Source: Moringa oleifera (Eukaryota; Streptophyta; Magnoliopsida; Brassicales; Moringaceae). From it: a DNA stretch of 64,000 nucleotides. Numbering within the stretch: the first letter of the stretch is position 1; each line of letters opens with the position of its first letter. Of this stretch, positions 9,809 through 20,900 are shown one piece after another. The stretch lies in NCBI GenBank assembly GCA_021397835.1, contig JAJFZO010000407.1, positions 5,580,001 to 5,644,000 of the forward strand, given 5' to 3'. The translations under genes and the position numbers were made by a program. The notes under the pieces are model-generated. The model saw only the letters and a list, made by a program, of their open reading frames with translations. It was not told the DNA's origin and ran no database searches.

Positions 9809-11907
9809 TCATGGGGTTGGAAACATGCCGTCATTATCCATCTCCTCGAGCATCTCAATCAGTTTTTTTGCTGGTGTATTGTTGAGGTTTGACTCTTCTA
9901 TGGGGAACATTGGACTTGCAGCGGATGACGGAGAGACATCCATGTCAATTGGGCCATCGAATTCTTCTGCTTGAAGCACCGGCGAGAGTGAAGCTTCTGG
10001 CGAGGCTTCGTGGGTCTCTTCAGCCGCTACCTCTGGTTCTTCCATGGCCCTCTCCTCTTTATCACAAGCCACTACTTCTGGTTCTGGTTCTTCCATACCG
10101 CTCTCCTCTTTATCACAAGCCACTGCTTCTGGTCCTTCCCTAGCCCTCTCCTCTTTATCACAGGCCATTGCTTCTGGTTCTTCCATAGCCCTCTCCACTT
10201 TATCACAGGCCACTGCTTCTGGTTCTTCCATAGCCCTCTTCTCTTTATCACAAGCAAGATAAACATTTAAAGACTGTAAAATGACATCCATTAATTTGTC
10301 TATCAGGCCTAAAGAACAATCAATATTTACCTTGTTCACTTCTTTCTTGGTGTTCTTGAGTGCCAGGCAAGTTTTGAAGGTTATCGTATGCTGTCTGTAA
10401 AAAATCCGTGACATTAATATGGGGAAGCACTTCTTCTTCATCAAGTGAGAAGATAAGATCTTCCTGTTCCTGTTTCTTTTGCTGTTCTTCGCTATTAAAA
10501 TAATGAAAAGGCAACGTTATATTAGGCACACCACCCGCGAGATTGTTTTCTGCTTCTGTCAAGAACTCCATTTTTTGCGGCTCTTTGCTATCACTTGCCC
10601 TTGATGTACTGTCAATGTCGTACCTCTTCAGTAATCCTCTAGGTCTCTTTGGTGTCTGAGATTGAAAAGAATTAATCAAACAATATTACAAAGAATTAAT
10701 AAAGTTCGTATTTTTAGGCTGCTAATACACACAATTTTGCTACATCAACTCACCGGGGAAGTGCTTTCCCTTGTCTCCTTGTTCTTATTCCCCCCGATAA
10801 TCGGACAGACTTCATACAGAATGAAATCAGCCACCTCTAAAACGGAGCGGAAAAACTTGTTTGATCTTTTATGTTGGAAGTACTGCAACAAAAATCAATA
10901 ATACCCACTTGAGTAAACATTCATATGATAAAGAAATTAACTTGGTTAGATGATCAAAATTAACAAGAACTGCATGCCAAGCAACTTTACAGTATCATAT
11001 TGTCTAGTATTTCGTTGTCTCCTTTGAATATGCCATCCTTCTAGTCTTTCGAATAGAGTATATCTGTACACTCTTGGCCTAGCCTGGCTTGTCTGTCCAC
11101 CATATGGGTAGTGCTGTTTCCATGCAAACAATTAAACATGGGACCATTAACAAAGCATATTTGGACGTCCACAGAACTGGATATGACTTCATTGAAAATT
11201 TACCAGAAATTTGAGTTATTGATGAAGAAAATTAACTGTCTACCTTGTCAATGTTCTTGGCAAGCTCTATCATATCTTGGGGCAGAACAAATGACGTTTC
11301 AAGTGATCCAACCATTTCATTTCTCCTTCTTCTTCTTGATTGCGATGATTTTGAGCCTTCTGGTGAGTTACTCTGTGATGCAGATGCGTTAAACCCTTAA
11401 TTAGTGAAAGAATGAAACTCTCTGAGGATTAATTTAATTTCTAGTAATAAGTTGATCCAGATACCTGGTTGATGATTTGGGTATTTGGGTTCTGGTCTTC
11501 AGGTTGCCTGAATGAAATAACCGGCACTGCATCCACAGCCACTCGTGAAGCCAGTGGATGTGCACGTACTGGCTCCTGTGCAACTGCGTTTGGCTGTTGC
11601 TCTTGTCGTTCTCTTACATCCCCTTTTAAATCCTTCACAGCTTTCTATGGTAAAGGAACATGGAGAAAAAATAGTTAGGATGAACAGAAGAAACTATTAA
11701 TCAAGGCTGCCCTTGATGAAACTCGTTAATGGAGATGAAGAGAAGAGAGGCTGATCAGAAGTAACTTACTCTGACTATTTCTCGTACTTTCTCTATTACT
11801 TTTAAGTGGGGATTCGTTGTACCCTTGGGACTCGTTGAATCCATTGCCATGTATTGCTGTATTTCCCAACCAGTCAGTAAACTGCGTGTGCTAACCAAAA
11901 CCATGGT
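9809..11907 (-). CDS. Divergent MBD-like protein with an acidic 15-aa repeat (cluster unit 3)
   Basis: Seven exons: 11904-11770 (or from 11907 if spliced to the upstream module), 11644-11465, 11372-11244, 11113-10991, 10882-10754, 10655-10331 and 10242-9809; 484 aa from the ATG at 11904, which gives exon 1 the same 45 codons as in unit 2. The MBD lies across exons 4-5: EGWHIQRRQRNTRQYDT, intron, YFQHKRSNKFFRSVLEVADFI. The Asp, Tyr and Arg positions are kept. Exon 3 has a basic SRRRRRN stretch, a possible nuclear localisation signal. Exon 6 keeps the EFL-x4-NNL motifs (MEFLTEAENNLA, NVTDFLQTAYDNLQ). Exon 7 starts with about five acidic units (EERAMEEPEAVACDK) and ends in EMLEEMDNDGMFPTP. The exon 6 donor is AAG|GTAAAT; the exon 7 acceptor lies inside the repeat. 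Likely nuclear; function otherwise unknown. Confidence 0.72.
10016..10240 (-). repeat. Coding 45-bp tandem repeat, about five units
   Basis: Units read [E/V]ERAMEEPEAVACDK, with one 17-aa variant (EESGMEEPEPEVVACDK). The TGTGATAAAG part of each unit equals the intron end at 10243-10252, so the array seems to have grown across the splice acceptor. Confidence 0.85.
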
Positions 11908-11999
11908 CTTCAACTCAGCCACCCACCCACACACATACACACGCGCACACGCACAGTTAAAGCAAAAAGAGTGAGAGAGAGAGAGGAAGCGAGATACAG

Positions 12000-13487
12000 A
12001 TAGAGATATAGAGAAAGGATATGTGAAAAAGTCTGCCCTTCAAGGCGCTTTTACCAAGAGGAAGAGAGAAAGGGGGCGAGAGAGAGAAAATACGCATGCA
12101 GATCAGACGACGGCAGACTGAGCAAAGAAGGAGAGGAGAGACAACATGCATGCAGAGAAGACTGTGTGTACAGCTAAGCAAAGGGAGAAAGAGAGAGATA
12201 TATATTGGGAATAGACCTTGTCCAAGGGACATGTACATTCATGGAGGTGGGTGCTTAAGGAAATGGCGCGAGAGGAGAGGGCCTTCCAGGTTTGGACCGA
12301 CGCGGTTTACACTAAAAGAGACTGTTCATGGCAGATTCACGGTGTACTTTCGCAAACCATTTATCTATAAAAATCATTCATGTCATCAGAATGCCACAAC
12401 AAAATCATAATGTTCTTAATCTGGATTATATATACAATCTAAATGATTATAGAAACTCAATATCTTGTAATCTCATGCAGGGCATTGTAATTTAATTCAA
12501 CGAATGGAGAGTAATCTGCCTAAGAAAGATCTAAATTAATCCGAAATAATATTTGTTCCGATAATAATATCTACTAATTGATGATCTTCAGATATATATA
12601 CATGTTTAAGATATTCAATGAGCACACACAAAAATCTAATATTCTATGTTTATTAGATGCTTGTTTCTATACATTCAAAGGGTGCCGGTGAATCTAATGA
12701 CTAATAAATCATGATATTATTAAATCATGTTAAGTGTAATCAAGCATCTACAAATCCTCCCTGTATCCAGTAATCATCACTAAAAGTTGTTAATTAGAAA
12801 GACTAATTGCGAACCTTTAAATTAATAATGTATGCTAGCTTCAACCAGAATAAAGAACAAGATATTAGATTGTAAGGATTAATGAAATGATTCACTAATA
12901 ATACACAATTCATTATAAAACATTTACAGCACATCATTTTAATTATTTTCTAAATACTACCATTACCGACTACCGGTCAACGATAAACGATAAATGGTAA
13001 ACTAAACGATAAACGGTAAACCATAAATGATTAATGTATACATTCATACATTTGATTTACTTCTGCATATATAGTTTATTATAAATGATAGCATGCAATT
13101 TACGACTACGTGTAAGATTAATCTCCTATATCTCATGCAGTGTTCTAGGATCCATTCTTTTCTGGAACAAAGTAACCTATCATTTTCAATTTTCCCTGGT
13201 AGATGAACATGTTTTTCATTGTGCTAATTAACTTCTACAACAAGTATAACAACATTTGAAAATTCTTAATTAACATGCATAATCATGATCAGAAACCTTA
13301 ACAATATTATTGGCTTAAGGTTCTACCAATTGGGTGGGAATCATTTAAATAAATCTCAAAAGAAGTTTAATATGATTCAACAAGGACCAAAAACTCTTAT
13401 GTCTTGAATTGAATGGCTATGGTGGCTATAATCTACCTGGTCACGGAAACCTGTTCACATCATTTCATGCATATCTGTAAGTGCAAG
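12000..13487. other. Interval between the module and the MBD-like exons of unit 3
   Basis: CT/GA-rich at 11970-12200, then AT-rich with CGGTAAACGATAAA-type words near 12980-13020. No coding signal. If the two parts of unit 3 form one gene, this is an intron of about 1.6 kb (13565 to 11908); otherwise it is intergenic and holds the promoter of the MBD-like gene. Confidence 0.5.
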
Positions 13488-14411
13488 CTAATATACTGAG
13501 AATAACAGTTTCAAAAACCACAAAGAGTGAAGAAATTTGCAAAGGGACAAGAGGGAAAGCATCACCTTCTTGCCTCCCTCGGCATCTGTTGATACAGTTG
13601 GCCGTAAGCCTGAGTTAATCACTCCCGCAGGTGGCCATGCTGGCATTGAGCTTTGCCCTTTTTCCATCTGCGGTTCAGGGGGCCATGACATTGGACTTTT
13701 ACCTCTTCCCCTTTGCTCTGCAGGGGGCCAATGCGCGGAACTTTTTCCTCTCCGGGCATGAGTTGATGCAGTTGGCCGTAAGCCTGAGTTAATGCCTCCC
13801 GCAGATGGCCATGCCATTGGACTTTTACCTCTTTCAGTTTGCCATGCAGGCGGCCATGGCATCGTACTTTGACCTCCCCGAGCATTACTTGACGCAGTTG
13901 GCCGTAAGCATGAGTTAAGGTCGCCCGCAGTTGGCCATGGCCTTGAACTATCATCACCTCTTCCCCTTTGCGCTGCAGGGGGCCATGGCATCGTACTTTG
14001 ACCTCCCCGAGCATCAGATGCAGTTGGCCTTAAGCCCGCGTTAATGCCTCCCGCAGGTGGCCATGCCATGCCTCCCGCAGTTGGCGCTGTAGGGGGCCAC
14101 TGCATCCACGTTTTCGTTTGTGCCGCATGGGGGCGCGGCGTCTGATTTTTGCCCGTTTTCATCATTTTTTCCATAGTACTGCGCTGCTGCTTGCCGAGTT
14201 CCTGCATCCATAACATCTTGGATTAATATTTTTACATGCAAAACTTTCAAGATAGAGTACTATCTAAAGGAGACAGTAAAATGATTTAGGAGAAAAAAGC
14301 ACATGAATATATCTGACTGTTTGAATCTCTGATCTAAAAATTAAAACTGATTAACAGTTGATAATTAGATTTGATTATTCTGATATCCCCCCCCCCCTCT
14401 TAGATCTTCCC

Positions 14412-14477
<66 letters not shown>

Positions 14478-14838
14478 AAGAAGAAAAAACTATTAGATAT
14501 TTTCAGACAAAAGAAATTAAAATGAAACAAAAACTGCAAACTGTGAGTTCATCACTATACATAACAACAAGCAGCAAGTGATGGATGTCGAAGATGAAGC
14601 AGATCCACGACTCAAACCAGAAGGGAAGGCACACTACCTCAACCATGTTTCTCATATATATACGAAGTAGAAACTGTTTTCTGTCCAAGCACCGGCCGAC
14701 CTGCATATCAGACGGCAACCGGCCACCCCAAGTATCCTGCGTATCCATATCTCTCCCATTTCTATTCCCTCTCGACCTCGCCCGCATAGCCAACTCCCTT
14801 CCATATTCCTCGTCGGTCAGTTCAGTGATGATCACCAT
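13488..14838 (-). CDS. N-terminal module of an MBD-cluster gene, copy 3, with an expanded Trp-Pro repeat
   Basis: Exons 14838-14638 (67 aa, MVIITELTDEEYGRELAMRA) and 14201-13566 (212 aa), or to the stop at 13488 (304 aa in total). Exon 1 aligns with copies 1 and 2 (MV-x-T[DE]LT at the start, LL-x-IY near the end). Exon 2 begins ELGKQQ, like ECHKQQ in copy 2, and ends STDAEGGKK|GTGATG, like the other two. Between these it carries repeats of about 43 aa (GGQSTMPWPPA, then INSGLRPTAS) that the shorter copies have only once, as CPPPAAQ and SSSTDAPGG. No catalytic motif is visible; the repeats predict a disordered chain. Probably joined in phase 0 to the exons at 9809-11907, giving about 764 aa. 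Confidence 0.6.
13566..14110 (-). repeat. Coding tandem repeat of about 126-130 bp
   Basis: Three to four units marked by GLRPTAS followed by ARGGQSTMPWPPA. The words CATCGTACTTTGACCTCCCC and GCAGTTGGCCGTAAGC recur on the plus strand at this spacing (for example near 13860 and 13990). A shorter GRGKSPM-[AS]-WP sub-unit occurs inside the longer unit. Confidence 0.8.
14413..14479. repeat. Homopolymer tract: 55 C followed by 12 A
   Basis: An unbroken run of C at 14413-14467 is followed by A at 14468-14479. A shorter run of 11 C lies at 14387-14397. It falls in the intron between the two exons of module copy 3, so the sense strand carries T12 then G55. The exact length is doubtful, because such tracts are error-prone in sequencing and assembly. 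Confidence 0.9.
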
Positions 14839-14947
14839 TTTCCTGGGAAGACAAGAGTCACAGGGAGAAAAACTACGGACGCTTTTGACTGGCGGAGACT
14901 GCCTGTAGAGACACAGAATATATAGGAGATGATGAAGAAGCCTTATA

Positions 14948-14955
14948 TATTTATA
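14948..14955 (-). promoter_or_regulatory. TATA box of module copy 3
   Basis: Minus-strand TATAAATA, about 110 bases upstream of the ATG at 14838, comparable to the spacing in the other two copies. Confidence 0.5.
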
Positions 14956-15249
14956 CAGCTCATTTGGGGGCCTTGCTTCTCCTTCATGCGCATAGCCAAC
15001 TACTGCATGCCACGTGCAGGCCTCACATTAATCCAAAAAAATTATTTTTATTTTATTCAACTAAAACATTGGTTTACGCGGCATTCAAATTTTGCGCTCA
15101 TCTTTAAGAAAAAAAACAAAATACGAAATCTCCAGAACCATATCGTCACATAATTGCATATAACATTTTAGCCACTATTTTACCAAACTTGCCCAACTTA
15201 CTTATTTCATTACACAGTATCAAACTTTTAATCAACTTCTTAATTCTTT

Positions 15250-17988
15250 TATTTTAATTTTTTAATTTCTATTTAGAAAAATCAATAATCAAAATAATTT
15301 GGTCGTTTTTACAAGTAGAGAGTTGTAGATTCACTGGATGTAAATTAAATTGATGAATTACAAATCTGATATTGTTAGATTTTTTGTTGGTAAGATGAAT
15401 TTGTCCTAGTGGGGGGACTTACTTACCCAATTAACACAAGATATCTTACCGTATATAAACCACCCAATTATATATATATAAGATTCTTTATTTAGACCAA
15501 CATTCATTGCTTAGCCATATTTAGTTAAGTCTACAATATCACAAATCCGGTGTCTATCTCGTTTATGCAAATTTCACATAGTTTAATTTTTCTGTACAAA
15601 TTTTGTAAATCATTTTCTTTCCGTTGATTTTCGTATTAGTCAGAATATTCGTATTCAAATTTTAAAAATCAAAATTTGTACATGCTTCATGAATTATTTC
15701 AATTTTTTCTGCTTATGTATATATTTTTCATTTTATATATTATAAGTCAAATTGAAAGTTCATGAAATTATTAAAAATTTTCTTCAAAATCCTAAAGAGA
15801 TCACTTATCCATTTGATTATAAAAAATTAAATAAATATAAAAAATTAAATTTCATCTATATTTATTGTTTTAATTTTTTTCAATCATAATATAAATTTCC
15901 AATTTGTTTGATTTCAATCTTAATTCAAATAATTATAAAAAATTAATAATATTTCATTGTGAAATATTTTTAAAAATATTTTTTATAAATTTTGTATTCT
16001 AATTCTTCAAATTAATTTAAACCTTTTTCATTTTAAAGATATTTTTCCATAAAATTTTTAAATCTTTGACGGTGTAAAATTAAAAAAAAAAAACTAATTT
16101 TAGTACTCAAAATTTTTTAATTTTTTATAGTGGTAAATTGAACATTTTTATGTTCATGCAAAATTTCAAATTAAAATTTCTTTTATAATATGAAATTATT
16201 ATTTTTACAAAATATAAAATTTATAAATAAAAATACAATATTTAAATTAAATTCATTCAAAATTTAAAATGTTTATATTCATCTAAAAATTTTATGAAAA
16301 ACTTTGATTGAAAATGGGAGAAATGAGATTTAAACCTCAACTAATCTTTTTCCAACATAAAATGACGCATATATCTTTATATATATATAGATCACGTGTA
16401 TCTCAATTTGATCAAAAATTTTTATTTTTTTAATTTTTGTCACCTCAATTTTTCTTTATAATTGAATTCTTCTTTTAATCCAATCTTTTCATCATCTATT
16501 TCTTTTTATACTAAATATTTAATAATAATTTAATTAATATAAAAAATAAATAAAAATAAATAATAGATAAATATATGATTGATAAATCAATAATAGATCA
16601 ATGATTGAGAGATAAATAGTCAGTAAACTAAACAATTGATAAATTATAATTAGTTGATAGATAAATAATCGATAAATAAATAATTAATAAATAAACCATT
16701 GATGCATAAATCATCATTAATATTAGTCAAATAGATAAATTTTTCATAAATAAACAATTAGACAGATACATAATCGATATGTAATATATCAATAGTTAAG
16801 CATATCAATTTTTAAATTATATGAAATGATTGAGATGTAAAATTAAAGTTTATGGTTGTAATCTCAATATCTATTTTAGGATTTTAATTAAGCACTATAA
16901 TAATCAAAATAAATATAAAAACAAGTTAAATTAGAGTAGGTAAAATACGTCAATTGAATAAATTTACATTTATATTCGTTTTACTAAAAAGAAAGCACCA
17001 CCAAAAAATTTAAATTAAAATTTTGGATCTTGATATATAAATATTAAAAATTTTAAATAAAATAATAAATATGTAATAAATGAAAGAAAAATGAGAGAAA
17101 AAATAAAAAATGATTTTCACAAAACAAAAATACAAAAGTGAAACTTCCATACGAAAATCATAATAAGAGTTAGAAATGAATTAATTTAAAATTAAAATTT
17201 TCAAATAAATTACTTGAAATTTATTAATATTTACATAAAAGTAATATGTGTACATTTTCCTCCATTGATTAGGAAATGAGGGATGGTGTAACCATAAATG
17301 GGTTAGTGTGTTGGACTCATCACTTTATATGAGATCCAAAATGATTCATTGAGCGGCCCAGAGGTTAAACGGGTCATTGGGTGTTTGTTTCAATTGGACC
17401 TCGGTAAAGATCCAGAATCTTATTGGGCTGACTGTAACCTGTTATGATAAAAATGGAGCGGGTCACACTTGGATCCAGAAGGGGAAGTGAAATTCATGGC
17501 GCTAAATAAGTTCGAGGGATGAGCTCAACAACGAGGACACGAAAGGAAAGAGAAAGAAGGGGAATCATCTGAGTATGAAAATTCACACAAGAATAAGTGA
17601 AAAAGACGGAGTAGAAACTAATTTGTACGCAATTGTCGACTTCATCCGAATATAAAATTGCTAACATCACGACTTTGAAGATTGTTCCAGGGATTTGTTG
17701 AACCGCCATGATATGAGACAGTCTTATGTATGTTACTTTATAAATTTAGAGAGAGAGTGAGATAGGGGAAGGATAGAGTGGGGCTTATTATTGGAAATGA
17801 TGAGGAACGAATTTTAGGATCGGGAATAAGAGGGGACTAGGGTTTTTGGACGAAAGTAAATAGTAGGTTTTAATTAGTTTATGTGGAGAAGCAAACCTGG
17901 GGGGAGCGAAAGCTCGGGATTCAGGTTAAGGCAGTGTTTCTGTTGCGCGGATTTGTTGCTGCGTTTTTGTCATTTGGTTTTTCGTAAA
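15250..17988. other. AT-rich intergenic DNA before PRT6
   Basis: Very AT-rich up to about 17250, with GATAAATAA-type words at 16540-16760 and no open frame worth calling. 17280-17988 is less AT-rich and should hold the PRT6 promoter and 5' leader. An in-frame upstream ATG exists at 17881, but the family start is at 17989. I see no RNA gene here. Confidence 0.6.
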
Positions 17989-20900
17989 ATGGAAATCGAC
18001 TCACCTCCTGAATCTGCTCCTCTCAGACCCCGTGATCGAATTCGAAGGGTACGCTTCTCCCTCTGGTTGTAGTTCGTGCTTTAGTTTCTAGGATTGATTC
18101 TTTCTGGTGGTAGTTGATTTCGGGATTGTATTTAATGTGGAATCCTTTTTATTTAATTTTAGTGATGCTAATTTGCTGAGCTGCAAGTTTTTGCCATTTC
18201 TCTTTGGTTGGTGGTAGCTCTACTGTGTTCCACTCCTTGCTCAATCCTAGGAACAATTGAATGATTACCTGAATTGGGATTAGTTTTCTGTATTTTGCCA
18301 TATATTTGTTTGATGAGCTCAGAGAATTAGGACTTCAGAGTCAAAATTTCTTGTGATTTTTGTCTGTGGAATTCTATGGAACTGAAGTATCCTTTGGTTT
18401 TTTTTTTTTGGGTGAACTGAACCGTTCTTTTGGTTGTTCTTTAATTCATGCTAAGAGTTGGTGGATAGTCCTGTTATACTTATCAAGTTTCGGTCTCTTG
18501 GTACTGACTTTCCACTGCATAGTAACATCCTAGGCTGTCCCTTGAATGAAGCAGAAAATATGCTTCATTCCATCTGGAACTTTATATTTCATCAGACTAT
18601 GTTGCATCATTTACCGTTTCATCAGACATTTTGCATCATTGACTGTACCTGTATAGCCATTAGGTAAGTTGAACGACAACTGAGGATGGTGGTAGCAAAA
18701 CAAGCCAGATCTATTCTTACTTAAGATTTTGTTGTATGAATAAGATTTAAAGTGTTTGTGGGTCTAAATCTTCAAATTTTGTCTCTTTAATTTCATAACA
18801 GAGGCTTGCGTTTCTTGGGGTTCCTGAGGAGTACCTTGATAAGCTCTGTCCTGGCCTAGTTGATTTTGTCAAGGATAATCCTTCCTGGATTCCAGAGCTA
18901 GTATCTGCCATCTTACCTACAGATGAAGAAGTAGCAGAGGTTTTCCATGAATCTAAGTCACGATCAAAAAAGTCTGCATTGGGCTTAAGCATGAAAACAC
19001 GTTTTCGGGAGAGCATGTTTTGGTTACAATGGTTGATGTTTGAGGATGATCCGGCTTTTGCTCTGAAGAACCTAGCCAAAATGAGTTTTGGACAGCGTGG
19101 TGTTTGTGGAGCTGTTTGGGGATCTAATGATATAGCATATAAGTGTCAGACATGTGAAAATGACCCGACTTGTGCAATTTGTGTCCCTTGTTTCCAGAAT
19201 GGAAACCACAAGGACCATGATTATTCTATCATTTACACAGGTGGCGGTTGCTGTGATTGTGGGGATGAGACAGCATGGAAACGTGAGGGCTTCTGCTCAA
19301 AGCATAAAGGTGCAGAACAAATACAACCTCTTCCGGAGAAGTTAGCCAACTCTGTCGAGCCTATCCTTGATGCACTTTTTACTTGTTGGAAGAACAAGCT
19401 GTCATCTACAGAAAATATCTGTCAGGAAAAATCTAGATCAAGTGATCGTGTCACAGAATGTAGAAAAGTTGCTAATGAGCTGACTTTTGTGGTGGTTGAG
19501 ATGCTTCTGGAATTTTGCAAGTACAGTGAGAGTCTGCTTAGTTTTGTCTCTAAGAAGGTGATCTCTTCAGTTGGTTTATTGGATATCCTGGTGAGGGCAG
19601 AGAGATACTTGACCGAGAATGTTGTCCAGAAACTCCATGAAATGCTTCTGAAATTGGTTGGAGAACCTATCTTCAAGTATGAGTTTGCTAAAGTATTTCT
19701 AGGTTACTACCCAGATGTTGTAAATGAAGCTGTGAAAGAGTGCAGTGACGCTGCACTCAAGCGGTATCCTCTACTTTCTACATTCTCTGTGCAAATCTTC
19801 ACAGTGCCAACTCTAACCCCCCGCCTTGTCAAGGAGTCGAATCTCCTTGTTATGCTGTTAGGATGCCTAGGTAGCATTTTCATATCTTGTGCCGGTGATG
19901 ATGGTCGTTTACAGGTAATAGCACAGGTTTTTGTTTCCTTCTTTAAGTCAGAACAAATGTTTCTTCTGGTTGTCTGTCAATTTGTTGCAGTTGACACCTG
20001 AGTTCATAACTCTCTGCCGCCCAACCCCCCCTCCCCCCGACCCTATCTTCTTAATGTTACCAATTGAAAATGAGCAGTCATTCAATGTTGCTACTTTTAG
20101 TTACATTTCTATTTTTTTTTTTTCGGTTAGCATCATTTCTAGATGTGATTGAGTTTTGCTGCTCTTGTCCTTGTTCTTTTGAACCTTTTTTCATATTAAA
20201 CTTTTTACCTTTCTTTTTTACAATGCAAAGTTTGTTAATAGTTGTCTATTTGCAGGCTACAAAGTGGGGAAGTTTGTATGAGACGACTAATCGTGTAATT
20301 GGAGATATCCGATTTGTTATGAGCCATGCTGTGGTCTCCAAGTATGCAACACAGGAGAAGCAAGATATCTCTAGAACTTGGATGAGACTCTTGGCCTTTG
20401 TGCAAGGGATGAACCCCCTAAAGAGGGAGACAGGCATCCGCATAGACGAAAATGGATCTATGCATTTACTTTTCATTTTAGGTCATTCTATTGCCAACAT
20501 TCATTCTCTTTTGGTGGATGGAGCATTTTCTATTGCTAGTAGTGAAGAAACAGATGATGAGCCTCTTTTTAACATGGTTGAGCAAGATATGGATGACGAA
20601 GATAGTTTGAGGCATGCAAAAGTGGGACGACTATCCCAGGAAAGCTCCGTGTGCAGCACAACAGGGAGGAGTGCTGCATTTGCTTGTGTTTCAGAGGTTG
20701 CTGAAGCTAATTCTGATGCCACTTGTTATGCTTTAATTCCTCCATCTGTGACATGGTTAATATACGAATGCTTGAGGGCTATTGAGAATTGGTTGGGAGT
20801 TGATGATGGCACGTTTGAGGCCCTTTATAATGTGTCCTCTTCAAATGCTAGCAGCAACTCTAGTCGCAATTTTGTAGCACTGAAGAGGACACTATCAAAA

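Larger units (their letters stand above)
9560..15250. repeat. Tandem duplication unit 3 (most diverged)
   Basis: Contains a small-module copy (13488-14838) followed on its sense strand by MBD-like exons (9809-11907), in the same order and with the same exon count as unit 2 up to the last exon. CGGTAAACGATAAA words near 12980-13020 echo the starts of units 1 and 2 (about 27 and 7919). Coding similarity is clear; non-coding similarity is patchy. Limits are approximate. Confidence 0.6.

Noticed and set aside
10010..10270. Plus-strand frames rich in Leu, Phe and Ser
   Set aside because: Antisense of the acidic 45-bp repeat, open for the same reason.
12096..12410. Plus-strand frame of 104 aa
   Set aside because: Lies over the CT/GA-rich stretch of the MBD cluster; composition is that of a simple repeat.
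13619..14014. Second minus-strand frame of 131 aa over the Trp-Pro repeat
   Set aside because: Off-frame reading of the repeat; the other frame links to the conserved start (ELGKQQ) and end (DAEGGKK).
17281..17345. Possible tRNA-like stretch
   Set aside because: Resembles a tRNA start only loosely; no B box and no cloverleaf pairing could be made.
17494..17709. Minus-strand frame of 71 aa with a TATA-like stretch before it
   Set aside because: No recognisable motif, no splice partner found, and it overlaps the expected PRT6 promoter.
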